Positions 18,130 to 26,556 of a stretch of DNA of 38,155 bases are shown piece by piece (the stretch's first letter is position 1; the number at the start of each line of letters is the position of its first letter). The notes beneath the pieces are model-generated. The model was given only the letters and a program-made list of their open reading frames with translations, was not told the origin of the DNA and did not search any database. The position numbers and the translations under genes were made by a program. This DNA comes from Coxiellaceae bacterium (GTDB lineage: Bacteria; Pseudomonadota; Gammaproteobacteria; UBA9339): positions 1 through 38,155 of the forward strand of contig JAISGM010000002.1 of NCBI GenBank assembly GCA_031263085.1, in the 5' to 3' direction.

Positions 18130-18190
18130 TTATTAGTAGACTATTTACTTTTTTGATATAATTGCCTCTAAGCTATTATCAGGTATAAAT

Positions 18191-18415
18191 ATGAAATTTG
18201 TAAAAATTTGCATCTTAGCATCAGTTGCTATAGCGATATTGGGTTGTAGTATATCCAATAAATTAGATAAATCTAAAATAGACGATAAACCCTTGGTTTT
18301 GCCGAGCGATATCGATGATAATTTCATTGAAAACCATTATCCAATTCCAAAATCTATGAATAACGATAGGAACTCAACTAAAGTTTCACTTTTGCCGCCG
18401 GGGAGTAGAATTTAA
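18191..18415 (+). CDS. Short lipoprotein resembling only the N-terminal segment of BamC
   Basis: 74 residues. A lipoprotein signal (KFVKICILASVAIAILG, lipobox ILGC, Cys-19) is followed by an extended polar stretch without predicted helices. The order 'DKPLVLPSD...HYPIPKS...LLPPGSR' resembles the BamC N-terminal segment (short basic stretch, P-L-x-x-P, Y-x-I-P, then L-x-P-x-x-R), which in E. coli lies along BamD in the outer-membrane assembly complex. The two helix-grip domains of BamC are absent, and there is no room for them: the stop at 18413-18415 is 10 bp from the converging nuclease gene. The ATG is preceded by CAGGTATAA. The BamC assignment rests on a short pattern and could be wrong; lipoprotein status is secure. 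Confidence 0.75.
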   Translation: MKFVKICILASVAIAILGCSISNKLDKSKIDDKPLVLPSDIDDNFIENHYPIPKSMNNDRNSTKVSLLPPGSRI

Positions 18416-18425
18416 AAAAACAAAA

Positions 18426-20807
18426 TTAAGTTTTGATTCTGCATATTGGATCAAAATTACATTGTCTACATATTTCTCGAGAGAGCGGCTCTGGAGTGGC
18501 CTTACCAGAAACAAATTCATTAGCTATTTTGTCAAGAGTGGCTTTCCAATACTTTATTAATTCGCTCCAAGTTTTGATATCATTTTTTGATTTATTAGAG
18601 CATAAATTTGAAAATAACTCATCTAGGTTTAGTTCTCTAAATTTCATCGATTCATTATTAATGTGAGCAAATGCTAATCCTGTTATTGATTTAATAGCAA
18701 GTATATAAAGTAATAGTTGCGGATATTGTGGTCGTTCTTCAAACAAATTAATAGCAAAAGGGAAATTTCCTCCGGTTTTATAGTCGATTAGTATCGTTTT
18801 ATGATTAGCAATTCGATCGATACGGTCAATTCGTAATTTTATGGTTAAAGAAGATAGTTTAATTTGTGTTGATTTTTCTATAGCTACTACTTCAAAAGGT
18901 TGGCGTTTTTTTTCTACCTCGAGCCATTTAATTAATAGGGTAGTTAGCCATTGTTTTTCAAGTTTATATAAAGTTCTGATATATGGTTGATCATGGCATG
19001 AAATAAGATTATGGAGATCTTTGATGTTTTTTTGGATTACGCTTTGTATTTCATTTTGGTTTAAAGTTTGTAAATTTTTCTGTGTTTTGATTTGACGCCA
19101 AAAATGTTCCAAAATACTATGAATAATAATTCCCCGGTCAATCTTGCTTATGCCAAAACATATTTTTTGTGGTGGCTGTATCGCGAGACGGAATTCCATG
19201 AATGCCCGAAATGGGCATGATGCTTGGAGTTCAATTAAGCGACTAGAAGCGCGAATTGTCTCTTGATACTCTAATATAGGAGCAAAGTTATCTTCTAGTA
19301 TTTCTAGTTTTTTGCTGTTAAAAATTTTTTGTGGTAACAGTAATGATTGTTCTAGCTTCAAATTTTCAATAGTTATTTCCGGAACATCTAAAATTAACGA
19401 ACTTGCTTCCACACCGTCTTGTTTAATGTAGCTAAAAATAATCTTTTTAGCACTTCGTTGGTATCTCTTTGTAATGATTTTCGCGAAATATAGTTCACGT
19501 TCGTAAGAAGAATGAGGAAGAGAGAGTTTTTTTTGAAGAGTGATCGGAATGAATGGGTTTGGTTCTGGAGATTTTGGCCAATGCTCTTGATCCATATTCA
19601 TAATCCATAAATAATTAAAGTTAATACCTATAGCTTCAAGAGTACCAATAATATTAATCTGGGAATCATGATTTGATTTCAAGGTAACAGTAATTTCATT
19701 TAGCATATCATGAAAGATATTTAATGCTTCGGTGTATGATACTTGATTAAGTATATGGTCAATTGTTGCAAATTCTTGCAAAGCTTTGATAAAATGTTTA
19801 ATAGCGATAGTTTCAATATCAGTTAAATTATTTGTTCCAGGCCAACCTAAAAGTTCGAGGATTTTTGTAAAGAATAACATCCATTCCGAGCAATATCGTT
19901 TACTAGTATTTATCGATGCTGCAAGAGTTTGCCATTCTAGCTTATTTAATTGCTTTATTGCTGTGTATGGCGATGGCGAAAATTGGGTAAATTTAATTGG
20001 TAATGATTTGATCATAGAGAATCCTTTTAAGGCAAAATTTATGATTGGCAGGGTATTTAATGGAATACCTTCAGAAATATTAATTCCAGTATTTTTCCCT
20101 AAGATTTCGTTAAAAATTTGCATAATTTTACGGCGCAATATAACTAAATCTGGAACTACAATACCTATTATTGCTTCGGGGTTACTCTCAATGATTTTTT
20201 TAGTCCAAGTTGCACAACAAATTATTTCCTCTGAGTTATCATTGAAACCAATACGTTTTTGAATAGATAGTTGATGATTCGGATCTGATTTTATAATTTT
20301 ACATCCTTGTTTTATGAAAAATTCCATAAGTGTTTGTAGTTGTGGATAGTATTCATCGAAACCGACTAAGGTTATTCTTTTGAATGTATAATTGGTAAGA
20401 TAGGGAATTAATTCGTGTGGCAATTCATGAATTGTAATAAAATTATTATCGCGACAGTATTTGATAAATTTATTATAGATATCTTTAAAGCTGTTGTTTT
20501 GTTCTTTAATTTGCCAGCAATTAACTAATTTATGAAAGTTTATCGCTGAATCAACAAAATACGCTGATACCTCTTTTAGGTTTTCCGTAATTATTTTTCT
20601 CCATAACAATTTTTCTTGTATATTTGTTAGTAGTATTCTTGAATCTGGAGATTCCCGCCATAGGGTTGCTAACCAAGTTTTAACAGGTAATATTTTTTTA
20701 CTTGGCCAAGTAATTTTATTATGTTTAGCTTGTTTGATACTGAACTGTTTTTGTAAGTACCTTGCAAGTCGTTTATTTGGTGTTAACGTTACCGATTCTT
20801 CTTGCAT
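18426..20807 (-). CDS. AddB-like PD-(D/E)XK nuclease ('probable DNA repair protein')
   Basis: Large protein related to the AddB/RecB nuclease superfamily. The N-terminal part is a degenerate helicase-like region beginning VTLTPNKRLARYLQKQF. The C-terminal nuclease has RLRIDRIDRI, ILIDYKTG (PD-(D/E)XK core near residue 690) and the QYPQLLLYILA helix (the Q-x3-Y type motif). Four cysteines, one in ASCPFRAF (about 535) and C-x2-C-x5-C near the end (CRQCNFDPIC, 780-789), match the 4Fe-4S staple of AddB nucleases. Walker A is not evident. The frame also allows GTG at 20816; I use ATG 20807. No AddA/UvrD partner is in the window. It probably processes DNA ends in recombination repair, which is inferred from family. 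Confidence 0.86.
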   Translation of the reverse strand: MQEESVTLTPNKRLARYLQKQFSIKQAKHNKITWPSKKILPVKTWLATLWRESPDSRILLTNIQEKLLWRKIITENLKEVSAYFVDSAINFHKLVNCWQIKEQNNSFKDIYNKFIKYCRDNNFITIHELPHELIPYLTNYTFKRITLVGFDEYYPQLQTLMEFFIKQGCKIIKSDPNHQLSIQKRIGFNDNSEEIICCATWTKKIIESNPEAIIGIVVPDLVILRRKIMQIFNEILGKNTGINISEGIPLNTLPIINFALKGFSMIKSLPIKFTQFSPSPYTAIKQLNKLEWQTLAASINTSKRYCSEWMLFFTKILELLGWPGTNNLTDIETIAIKHFIKALQEFATIDHILNQVSYTEALNIFHDMLNEITVTLKSNHDSQINIIGTLEAIGINFNYLWIMNMDQEHWPKSPEPNPFIPITLQKKLSLPHSSYERELYFAKIITKRYQRSAKKIIFSYIKQDGVEASSLILDVPEITIENLKLEQSLLLPQKIFNSKKLEILEDNFAPILEYQETIRASSRLIELQASCPFRAFMEFRLAIQPPQKICFGISKIDRGIIIHSILEHFWRQIKTQKNLQTLNQNEIQSVIQKNIKDLHNLISCHDQPYIRTLYKLEKQWLTTLLIKWLEVEKKRQPFEVVAIEKSTQIKLSSLTIKLRIDRIDRIANHKTILIDYKTGGNFPFAINLFEERPQYPQLLLYILAIKSITGLAFAHINNESMKFRELNLDELFSNLCSNKSKNDIKTWSELIKYWKATLDKIANEFVSGKATPEPLSREICRQCNFDPICRIKT

Positions 20808-21308
20808 TTTTTGCACAGGTTTAAAATTTTCTAAAAATTTAAAACTTTTTTACTTTCAACACAATGATTTTTTAATGCATTATGTTAAGTGCATGAAAAT
20901 AAACAATTTTTTATAGATCAAATTTTGCACAATTTGTATAGAGGCCACGATTTTCGGTATTTGACGAGTAAGATTTTTGAAATATTCACAAAGTTATCCC
21001 CAGATTTTGTGAACAATTTTTTAAAAATATCGTATGTTACGGATAGTAATGAGTTTTTAAATATTTCGATCTTCTGTTGAGGGAATCATCAGTACGTATT
21101 TCAATATATCGAGAAGAGATTTTAGTTCGAGTTAATAATTTAAAGATATTGTTCGACATATAAACTACTTGATTTTTATAATGAAATGCTTTATGAATAA
21201 CTGGTTATGTGAGGTTAATTTAACATAGCATATGTGTTGTAACGCTACAATTATTTAGGGTGTTTGTCTTAGGCAGACGTTTTTATAATTATAAGTAAGG
21301 TAAATAAA
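20808..21308. other. 500-bp non-coding gap with DnaA-box-like motifs
   Basis: No convincing gene. It holds matches to the DnaA box TTWTNCACA: TTTTGCACA at 20809-20817 and 20923-20931 (exact), ATATTCACA at 20982-20990, TTATCCCCA at 20994-21002, and TTGTTCACA on the minus strand at 21016-21008 (one mismatch each). TTCACAAA (20985-20992) and TTTGTGAA (21006-21013) form an inverted repeat around TTATCCCCA. An AT-only stretch lies at about 20820-20855. It could be a DnaA-binding regulatory region or an origin; unproven. Confidence 0.4.
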
Positions 21309-21500
21309 ATGAAAAAAATGTTCCCAGTTGTTTTGATCACTACTGTTTTTGGATTGATTGGTTGTGCCGCTAATGAAAAGGCTAATGTAACTACTCAGAA
21401 TGAATATACTACTGTTACTGGTATGCAGAAGTCTAAAGGCAAGAAATGCCGTCATCATGGTAAATTTGGAGTAGAAAAAGTAGCAAAAGATGTTAAGTAG
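21309..21500 (+). CDS. Small lipoprotein of unknown function
   Basis: 63 residues: a lipoprotein signal peptide (MKKMFPVVLITTVFGLIG, lipobox LIGC, Cys-19) followed by a Thr/Asn-rich linker and a basic end (KSKGKKCRHHGKFGVEKV). The Ala-Ala after the Cys would favour outer-membrane sorting. The ATG has AAGG 8 bases upstream. A perfect 12-bp hairpin follows the stop. The Lys/His-rich tail, with a second Cys, could bind metal or the cell wall, but no family is recognised and no function is proposed. Confidence 0.72.
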   Translation: MKKMFPVVLITTVFGLIGCAANEKANVTTQNEYTTVTGMQKSKGKKCRHHGKFGVEKVAKDVK

Positions 21501-21516
21501 GGTTGTTTTAGAACAA

Positions 21517-21548
21517 TGAGAAAGCTAGGTATTTATCTAGCTTTCTCA
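21517..21548. terminator. Hairpin between the small lipoprotein and rmuC
   Basis: TGAGAAAGCTAG (21517-21528) pairs perfectly with CTAGCTTTCTCA (21537-21548), with an 8-base loop. It sits between convergent genes and probably serves both. It lacks a strong T-run on either side, so it may act as a boundary or stabilising hairpin rather than a classic intrinsic terminator. Confidence 0.6.
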
Positions 21549-21564
21549 GAGTTTATCTTTGATA

Positions 21565-22686
21565 TTATTCTTTGTTAATAATCTCGACTTTCTCTATGCT
21601 GTTAAATCTACTGGATATTTTTTTTGCGGATTTATTTGCATCTTCGGCATCAGCGTAAGCTTGTGATATATGTTTGGTAAGATTTTCCATTCTGTTTTGA
21701 AAACGTCCAAAATCTTTGCTAAGTGCTATCAAATGTTCTTGGATAATGTGAATCTGTTTGCGTGTGGCGGAGTCTTTAATGACTGCACGGGCAGTAGTTA
21801 AGATTGCCATTAAAGTAGTTGGCGATGCTAGCCATACTTTAGAACGATAAGAAAATTCTACCAATTCTGGATAATGACCATGGATTTCGGCAAAGATCGC
21901 TTCTGCTGGAATAAACATCATAGCTCCATCGGCGGTTTCTCCAGGTATAATATATTTTTCAGATATATCTTGAATATGTTTGCGGATATCTAGGCGAAAT
22001 TGTTGTTGTGCTACTTTTCTTTCTATTTCGCTTAAATATGGATTTGCTAGTTTCTGATAGCTTTCTAATGGAAATTTAGCATCAATTGGTATATTACCAG
22101 TTGGTTCTGGTAAAAATAAAATACAATCAACGCGTCTATTATTAGTTAATGTATGTTGGAGAGCAAAATTTTCTGTAGGTAAGATGTTGCGTAATAATGC
22201 TGATAATTGAAATTCCCCGAAAGCCCCTCTTGCTCTTTTATCAGTTAATATTTCTTGTAAATCAATTATGTTATCTGACAATTCAGTAATTTTCTTTTGA
22301 GCATTGTCTATTAAGGCCAATCGTTTAATTACATCAGTAAAAGTGGTAGCGGTTTTTTCAAAACCTTCTGATAGTCGTCTATCTACCTGATTAGTAATTT
22401 CTAATAGTTTTTTGTTTGTTGTCTCAGTTAATTTTTCAATTCTTTGATTGAGTTCCGAAGAATGATTATTAAGGGAGGTAGTAATTTGAATACGCGCATC
22501 ATTTAGGTTAGATTGTAAGCTCTCGGTAATAGTCCTAAAACTATCTAACAACAAGCGAACGATACTATCACGAAGATCGTTATCAAATCTATTTCTTTCC
22601 TTGGTAGGATTTTTATTGAAAACCAATAAGCCAACTATAATTAGAAAAAGCGTATTAATAAATATTACGATAATTATGTGATTCAT
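21565..22686 (-). CDS. rmuC: DNA recombination protein RmuC
   Basis: Membrane-anchored protein of the RmuC family, linked in E. coli to limiting inversions at short inverted repeats. An N-terminal helix (about 3-23) anchors it. Residues about 40-155 are a long coiled coil (repeated Leu/Ile heptads through LTETTNKKLLEITNQVDRRL). The conserved domain follows: RARGAFGEFQLSALLRNILP, RRVDCILFLPE, IPIDAKFPLE, ADGAMMFIPAEAIFAEI and VWLASPTTLMAILTTARAV. The core has the restriction-endonuclease-like D...DAK pattern. 373 residues, somewhat shorter than E. coli RmuC at the C-terminus. Divergent from wbpE with 66 bp between starts. Confidence 0.95.
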   Translation of the reverse strand: MNHIIIVIFINTLFLIIVGLLVFNKNPTKERNRFDNDLRDSIVRLLLDSFRTITESLQSNLNDARIQITTSLNNHSSELNQRIEKLTETTNKKLLEITNQVDRRLSEGFEKTATTFTDVIKRLALIDNAQKKITELSDNIIDLQEILTDKRARGAFGEFQLSALLRNILPTENFALQHTLTNNRRVDCILFLPEPTGNIPIDAKFPLESYQKLANPYLSEIERKVAQQQFRLDIRKHIQDISEKYIIPGETADGAMMFIPAEAIFAEIHGHYPELVEFSYRSKVWLASPTTLMAILTTARAVIKDSATRKQIHIIQEHLIALSKDFGRFQNRMENLTKHISQAYADAEDANKSAKKISSRFNSIEKVEIINKE

Positions 22687-22752
22687 TTACTAAATTCTAT
22701 CATAAGATTGTTTAGGTTGCTTTTAGATAATAATTGTGCCATATATAACTCC

Positions 22753-23853
22753 ATGTTATTTGTGGATTTAAATCGTCAGTATAAGAAAATCAGAAGCGGT
22801 ATTCATCGTAGAATTAGGCAAGTTTTGAATCATGGCTCGTATATTATGGGTCCTGAGATCAAGGAGCTAGAAGATAGATTGACTAATCTTATTGGAGTTA
22901 AGCACTGTATAGCGGTGTCTAGTGGTACTGACGCTTTATTAATTGCCATGATGGCTCTCGGTATAGGTAAGGGTGATGAAATAATTACTACGCCATTCAC
23001 ATTTATATCTACTGCAGAAACGATAGCTATTTTAGGAGCTATACCAGTATTTGTTGATATTGATTCTCGTACATATAATATTGATCCTGCAAAGATAGAA
23101 TCTGCGATTACTATAAAAACTAAGGCTATCATGGCGGTTTCCATTTTCGGCCAGTGTGCTGATTATGATTTAATTAATGCTATCGCGAAAAAATATAAAA
23201 TTTTGGTAATTGAGGATGGCGCTCAAAGTTTTGGTGCAATTTATAAAGGCAGGAATTCATGTAACCTTACTACTATTGGATGCACTAGTTTCTTTCCATC
23301 CAAACCTTTGGGTTGCTATGGGGATGGCGGCGCTTGTTTTACTAATGATGATTATTTGGCGAAATGTATGAGAGAAATTATGACGCATGGTCAAGACAAG
23401 AGATATCATCATGTCCGTCTAGGAGTTAACGGCAGGATGGATACCATGCAGGCAGCAATTTTATTGGTAAAATTAGAAATATTTTCAAACGAAATCAAGT
23501 TGCGCCAAAAAATAGGTGCACGATATACTGAACTATTAAAAGATAGCGTTATAACGCCTCACATTGAGTGTTTTAATACTAGTGTATATGCGCAATATAC
23601 CATACAGTTAAGTCACAGGAATAACATTATGGAAAAATTAAAGCAAGTTGGAATTCCTACAGCAGTGCATTATCCTATTCCTTTACATAAGCAGCCAATT
23701 TTTTCCTGTTATAATGATTATAATTTTCCAATTGCAGAAGCAGTATCCAATAAAGTTTTAAGTTTACCGATGTACCCATATTTAATGAAACAGGAAATAG
23801 ATTTTATCGCAAATGAAGTAATTACTAATTCAAAAAAAGGAGAAGTATTATGA
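22753..23853 (+). CDS. wbpE: UDP-3-keto-GlcNAcA aminotransferase (DegT/DnrJ/EryC1 family)
   Basis: PLP enzyme that aminates the C3 ketone of UDP-2-acetamido-3-keto glucuronic acid, giving UDP-GlcNAc(3NH2)A. MLFVDLNRQYKKI, NHGSYIMGPEIKELE, SSGTDALLIAMMALG and TTPFTFISTAETIA closely follow the WbpE/WlbC pattern. The PLP lysine is Lys-184 in FFPSKPLGCYGDGGA; Asp-155 in VIEDGAQSFGA holds the pyridine nitrogen. The frame is open from 22678, but that start would overlap rmuC and add a non-homologous leader, so I use ATG 22753 (no clear ribosome site). The stop overlaps the wbpB start by 4 bp. First gene of the polysaccharide operon. Confidence 0.93.
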   Translation: MLFVDLNRQYKKIRSGIHRRIRQVLNHGSYIMGPEIKELEDRLTNLIGVKHCIAVSSGTDALLIAMMALGIGKGDEIITTPFTFISTAETIAILGAIPVFVDIDSRTYNIDPAKIESAITIKTKAIMAVSIFGQCADYDLINAIAKKYKILVIEDGAQSFGAIYKGRNSCNLTTIGCTSFFPSKPLGCYGDGGACFTNDDYLAKCMREIMTHGQDKRYHHVRLGVNGRMDTMQAAILLVKLEIFSNEIKLRQKIGARYTELLKDSVITPHIECFNTSVYAQYTIQLSHRNNIMEKLKQVGIPTAVHYPIPLHKQPIFSCYNDYNFPIAEAVSNKVLSLPMYPYLMKQEIDFIANEVITNSKKGEVL

Positions 23854-24923
23854 ACAACAATAAACAAAAAACACCTTGCATTATAAAAGATAGAAAGATC
23901 AAGATTGCCTTAGCTGGATGCGGAAGAATTGCTTATAATCACTTTGAAGCAATAGCTAAACATCATGAAAATCTAGTTTTGGAAGGAGTGTGCGATATGA
24001 ATCAGGAAGCTCTTAAAAAAGCCACGGAGATTACTGGAAGTAAGGGATATCGTTATTTAGAAGAATTATTAGAAAATTCAGACGCTGATATAATAAGTCT
24101 TTGTACTCCTAGTGGTTTACATGCTTCCCAAGTTTGTCGAATTGCTAATGCTGGTAGACATATAATAACAGAGAAACCTATGGCAACACGTTGGCAAGAT
24201 GGATTGACCATGGTAAAAGCATGTGATGAGGCGGGAGTGAAATTGTTTGTAGTTAAACAAAATCGCATGAACGCCACCCTGAGATTATTGAAACGTGCAA
24301 TAGATAATTGTCGTTTTGGTCGTATATATCTAGTTAATATTAATGTGTTGTGGTCACGTCCACAAAGTTATTATGATGGAGCTGATTGGCGTGGAACTTG
24401 GGAATTCGACGGTGGTGTTTTGATGAATCAAGCTAGTCATTATATTGATTTATTGAATTGGCTATTTGGTCCCGTAGAGTCAATACAGGCTATGACTGCA
24501 ACTCTAGCACGCAATATTCAAACTGAAGATACTGGAGTACTTAATGTTAAATGGCGTTCTGGAACTTTAGGATCAGTTAATGTTACAACCTTGGTTGATA
24601 AGCAAAATTTTGAAGGTTCGGTTACTATTATAGGAGAGAAGGGTACGGTACGTATTGGTGGTATAGCAGTTAACGAAATTCAGCATTGGGAGTTCAGGGA
24701 TAAATTACCAGAAGATATCGATGTTCAGAAAGTAAATTATAATACTACTTCGGTTTATGGGTTTGGGCATTTCAGATATTATGAAAATATAGTAGAAGTA
24801 TTACGCGGAAATGCTAAACCAGAAACCGATGGAAGAGAAGGTTTAAAATCTCTGGAGATTTTAATTGCTACTTATCTTTCAGCGCGTGATGGATGCAAGA
24901 TATCTTTACCTCTTGAATATTAA
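23850..24923 (+). CDS. wbpB: UDP-GlcNAcA 3-dehydrogenase (Gfo/Idh/MocA family)
   Basis: NAD-dependent oxidation of UDP-GlcNAcA at C3, supplying the substrate of WbpE; in the family the two act as a coupled pair. Rossmann motif [11 protein letters not shown] (21-31), EKPMAT with the catalytic Lys-109, then the WbpB/WlbA-specific run [38 protein letters not shown] and [40 protein letters not shown] closes the domain. 357 residues, normal. The ATG overlaps the wbpE stop (ATGA) with AAAGGAG upstream, so translation is coupled. UDP-GlcNAc 6-dehydrogenase (WbpA), needed for the substrate, is not in this window. Confidence 0.94.
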   Translation: MNNNKQKTPCIIKDRKIKIALAGCGRIAYNHFEAIAKHHENLVLEGVCDMNQEALKKATEITGSKGYRYLEELLENSDADIISLCTPSGLHASQVCRIANAGRHIITEKPMATRWQDGLTMVKACDEAGVKLFVVKQNRMNATLRLLKRAIDNCRFGRIYLVNINVLWSRPQSYYDGADWRGTWEFDGGVLMNQASHYIDLLNWLFGPVESIQAMTATLARNIQTEDTGVLNVKWRSGTLGSVNVTTLVDKQNFEGSVTIIGEKGTVRIGGIAVNEIQHWEFRDKLPEDIDVQKVNYNTTSVYGFGHFRYYENIVEVLRGNAKPETDGREGLKSLEILIATYLSARDGCKISLPLEY

Positions 24924-24927
24924 TTTC

Positions 24928-25509
24928 ATGAATTATATTAAGCATGAAACTGCAATAATTGATTGTGGCGCTAAAATTGGCAATAACACTCGTGTTTGGC
25001 ATTGGACCCATATTTGTTCAGGAGCTAAAATAGGAAATGAGTGCTCTATAGGACAAAATGTTTTTATAGGGAATAAAGTTGTTATTGGGAATAATGTTAA
25101 AATTCAAAATAATGTTTCGGTTTATGATAATGTTATTTTAGAAGATGATGTTTTTTGTGGTCCCAGTATAGTTTTTACTAACGTTTATAATCCCAGATCT
25201 GCTATTTCTCGCAAAGATCAATATCGCGATACAATAGTAAGGACCGGAGCTACTTTAGGAGCTAATTGTACTATTGTATGTGGAGTAACTATTGGTAAAT
25301 ACGCCTTTATTGGTGCTGGAGCTGTCATAAATAAAGATGTTTTGGATTATGCATTAATGGTAGGAGTGCCAGCTAAGCAAATTGGTTGGATGAGTGAATA
25401 TGGAGAACGTCTAGTTCTTCCATTGTATGGAAGTGGTGATGAATTTGAATGTCAGAATACTAATGTTAGATACAAAATTGTCGATAATAAATGCATTAAG
25501 TTAGTTTAG
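24928..25509 (+). CDS. wbpD: UDP-GlcNAc(3NH2)A 3-N-acetyltransferase (left-handed beta-helix)
   Basis: Acetyl-CoA-dependent acetylation of the C3 amino group, giving UDP-GlcNAc(3NAc)A. The hexapeptide-repeat helix runs almost throughout ([33 protein letters not shown]), with the WbpD/WlbB segment [17 protein letters not shown], and a C-terminal [16 protein letters not shown] typical of the family. The frame is open from 24865, but the ATG at 24928, just after the wbpB stop, gives the family N-terminus ([12 protein letters not shown]). 193 residues. With wbpE and wbpB it completes three consecutive pathway steps in one operon. Conversion to the manno form would need WbpI, absent here. Confidence 0.93.
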   Translation: MNYIKHETAIIDCGAKIGNNTRVWHWTHICSGAKIGNECSIGQNVFIGNKVVIGNNVKIQNNVSVYDNVILEDDVFCGPSIVFTNVYNPRSAISRKDQYRDTIVRTGATLGANCTIVCGVTIGKYAFIGAGAVINKDVLDYALMVGVPAKQIGWMSEYGERLVLPLYGSGDEFECQNTNVRYKIVDNKCIKLV

Positions 25510-25526
25510 CGCATATAGGTTTAACA

Positions 25527-26549
25527 ATGACATATATAGTTTTTACGTTTGTATCTTGCTTAGTATCGATAATATCTGTGATTGGTGGATTTTTTTATCC
25601 AAAATTAGCTATTAGATGTAGTGCTATTGCAGTACCTAATACCAGAAGTTTGCATGTAAAAATTACCCCAAGAGGAGGAGGTATTATTATTGCAATAAGT
25701 ACACTTCTGGGTTTACTGGTATTAAGTATTTTTCAGATAATTAATTTTTATCAATATTTACCCATTTTGATAGGCGGGGTGATTGTATCTGTTATAGGTT
25801 TTGCTGATGATTGTTTTGAGTTATCTGCAAAATTACGTCTCTTGATGCAATTTGGTATTGCTACAGGATTATGTATTTTGTTCGCTGGAAAAGATACTCT
25901 AAATGTTGGTTTTGTTATTGTTACCATTGGATGGTTTAAATTTCCTTTAACTATATTTTTGTTATGCTGGTTTTACAATTTGTTTAATTTTATCGATGGT
26001 TCAGATGGAATGGCATCTTCTGCGGTTGTATATATTACTATATTATTTTCAATCATGGCATTTATTGAGCATCAGCCGACATCATTATTAATAATGATGT
26101 TATTGGGATCAGCAACTATTAGTTTTTTAATATTTAATTGGCCGCCAGCAAAAATTTTTTTAGGAGATGCCGGAACAAATTTCTGCGCTTATATGATATC
26201 TATAGTCGCAATGCTTAATATTTGGCAAGATGGTTTTAATGTATGGGTTTGGGTTAATGCTCTTGGTTTTTATATATCTGATACGACATTTACAACTTTA
26301 ATACGTATTGTTAAATTTCCTAGAACTTGGTATCAGCCGCATCGTAGTCATGCTTATCAGAACTTGGTATATTCTTTCGGCCATCTGAAAGTATTACTAT
26401 TAGTGTGGATATTTAATCTGTTATGGTTTTTACCGTTTGCTCTATTAGCTTATTTCTTTCCAAGATATAGTTTGTTATTTTTTGTAATTTCTTATGGGGT
26501 AATTTCCCCTTTTATTTTAAAGTATGGACCGTTGTTTAAAATGAGTTAA
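25527..26549 (+). CDS. wbpL: Initiating sugar-1-phosphate transferase to undecaprenyl phosphate (WecA/WbpL family)
   Basis: Polytopic inner-membrane enzyme of the MraY/WecA superfamily that starts O-antigen assembly by moving an N-acetyl-sugar phosphate from UDP to undecaprenyl phosphate. About ten helices. Family sites are PNTRSLHVKITPRGGG (loop 1), IGFADDCFELSAKLRL, the Mg2+ motif NLFNFIDGSDGMA, the catalytic FLGDAGTNF, and the basic cytoplasmic HRSHAYQNL (sugar recognition). The overall pattern is closer to WbpL than to WecA or MraY. 340 residues. It follows wbpD by 17 bp in the same operon. Donor sugar unknown; UDP-FucNAc, UDP-QuiNAc or UDP-GlcNAc are the usual choices. Confidence 0.92.
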   Translation: MTYIVFTFVSCLVSIISVIGGFFYPKLAIRCSAIAVPNTRSLHVKITPRGGGIIIAISTLLGLLVLSIFQIINFYQYLPILIGGVIVSVIGFADDCFELSAKLRLLMQFGIATGLCILFAGKDTLNVGFVIVTIGWFKFPLTIFLLCWFYNLFNFIDGSDGMASSAVVYITILFSIMAFIEHQPTSLLIMMLLGSATISFLIFNWPPAKIFLGDAGTNFCAYMISIVAMLNIWQDGFNVWVWVNALGFYISDTTFTTLIRIVKFPRTWYQPHRSHAYQNLVYSFGHLKVLLLVWIFNLLWFLPFALLAYFFPRYSLLFFVISYGVISPFILKYGPLFKMS

Positions 26550-26556
26550 ATGATAA

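Noticed and set aside
20880-20890. TTATGTTAAGT, close to the XerD arm of dif (TTATGTTAAAT)
   Set aside because: The expected XerC arm 6 bp to the left does not match beyond four bases, so it is not a credible dif site.
20889-21080. 63-residue plus-strand frame in the large gap
   Set aside because: No ribosome site or family resemblance, and it runs through the DnaA-box-like motifs and inverted repeat; AT-rich gaps give such frames by chance.
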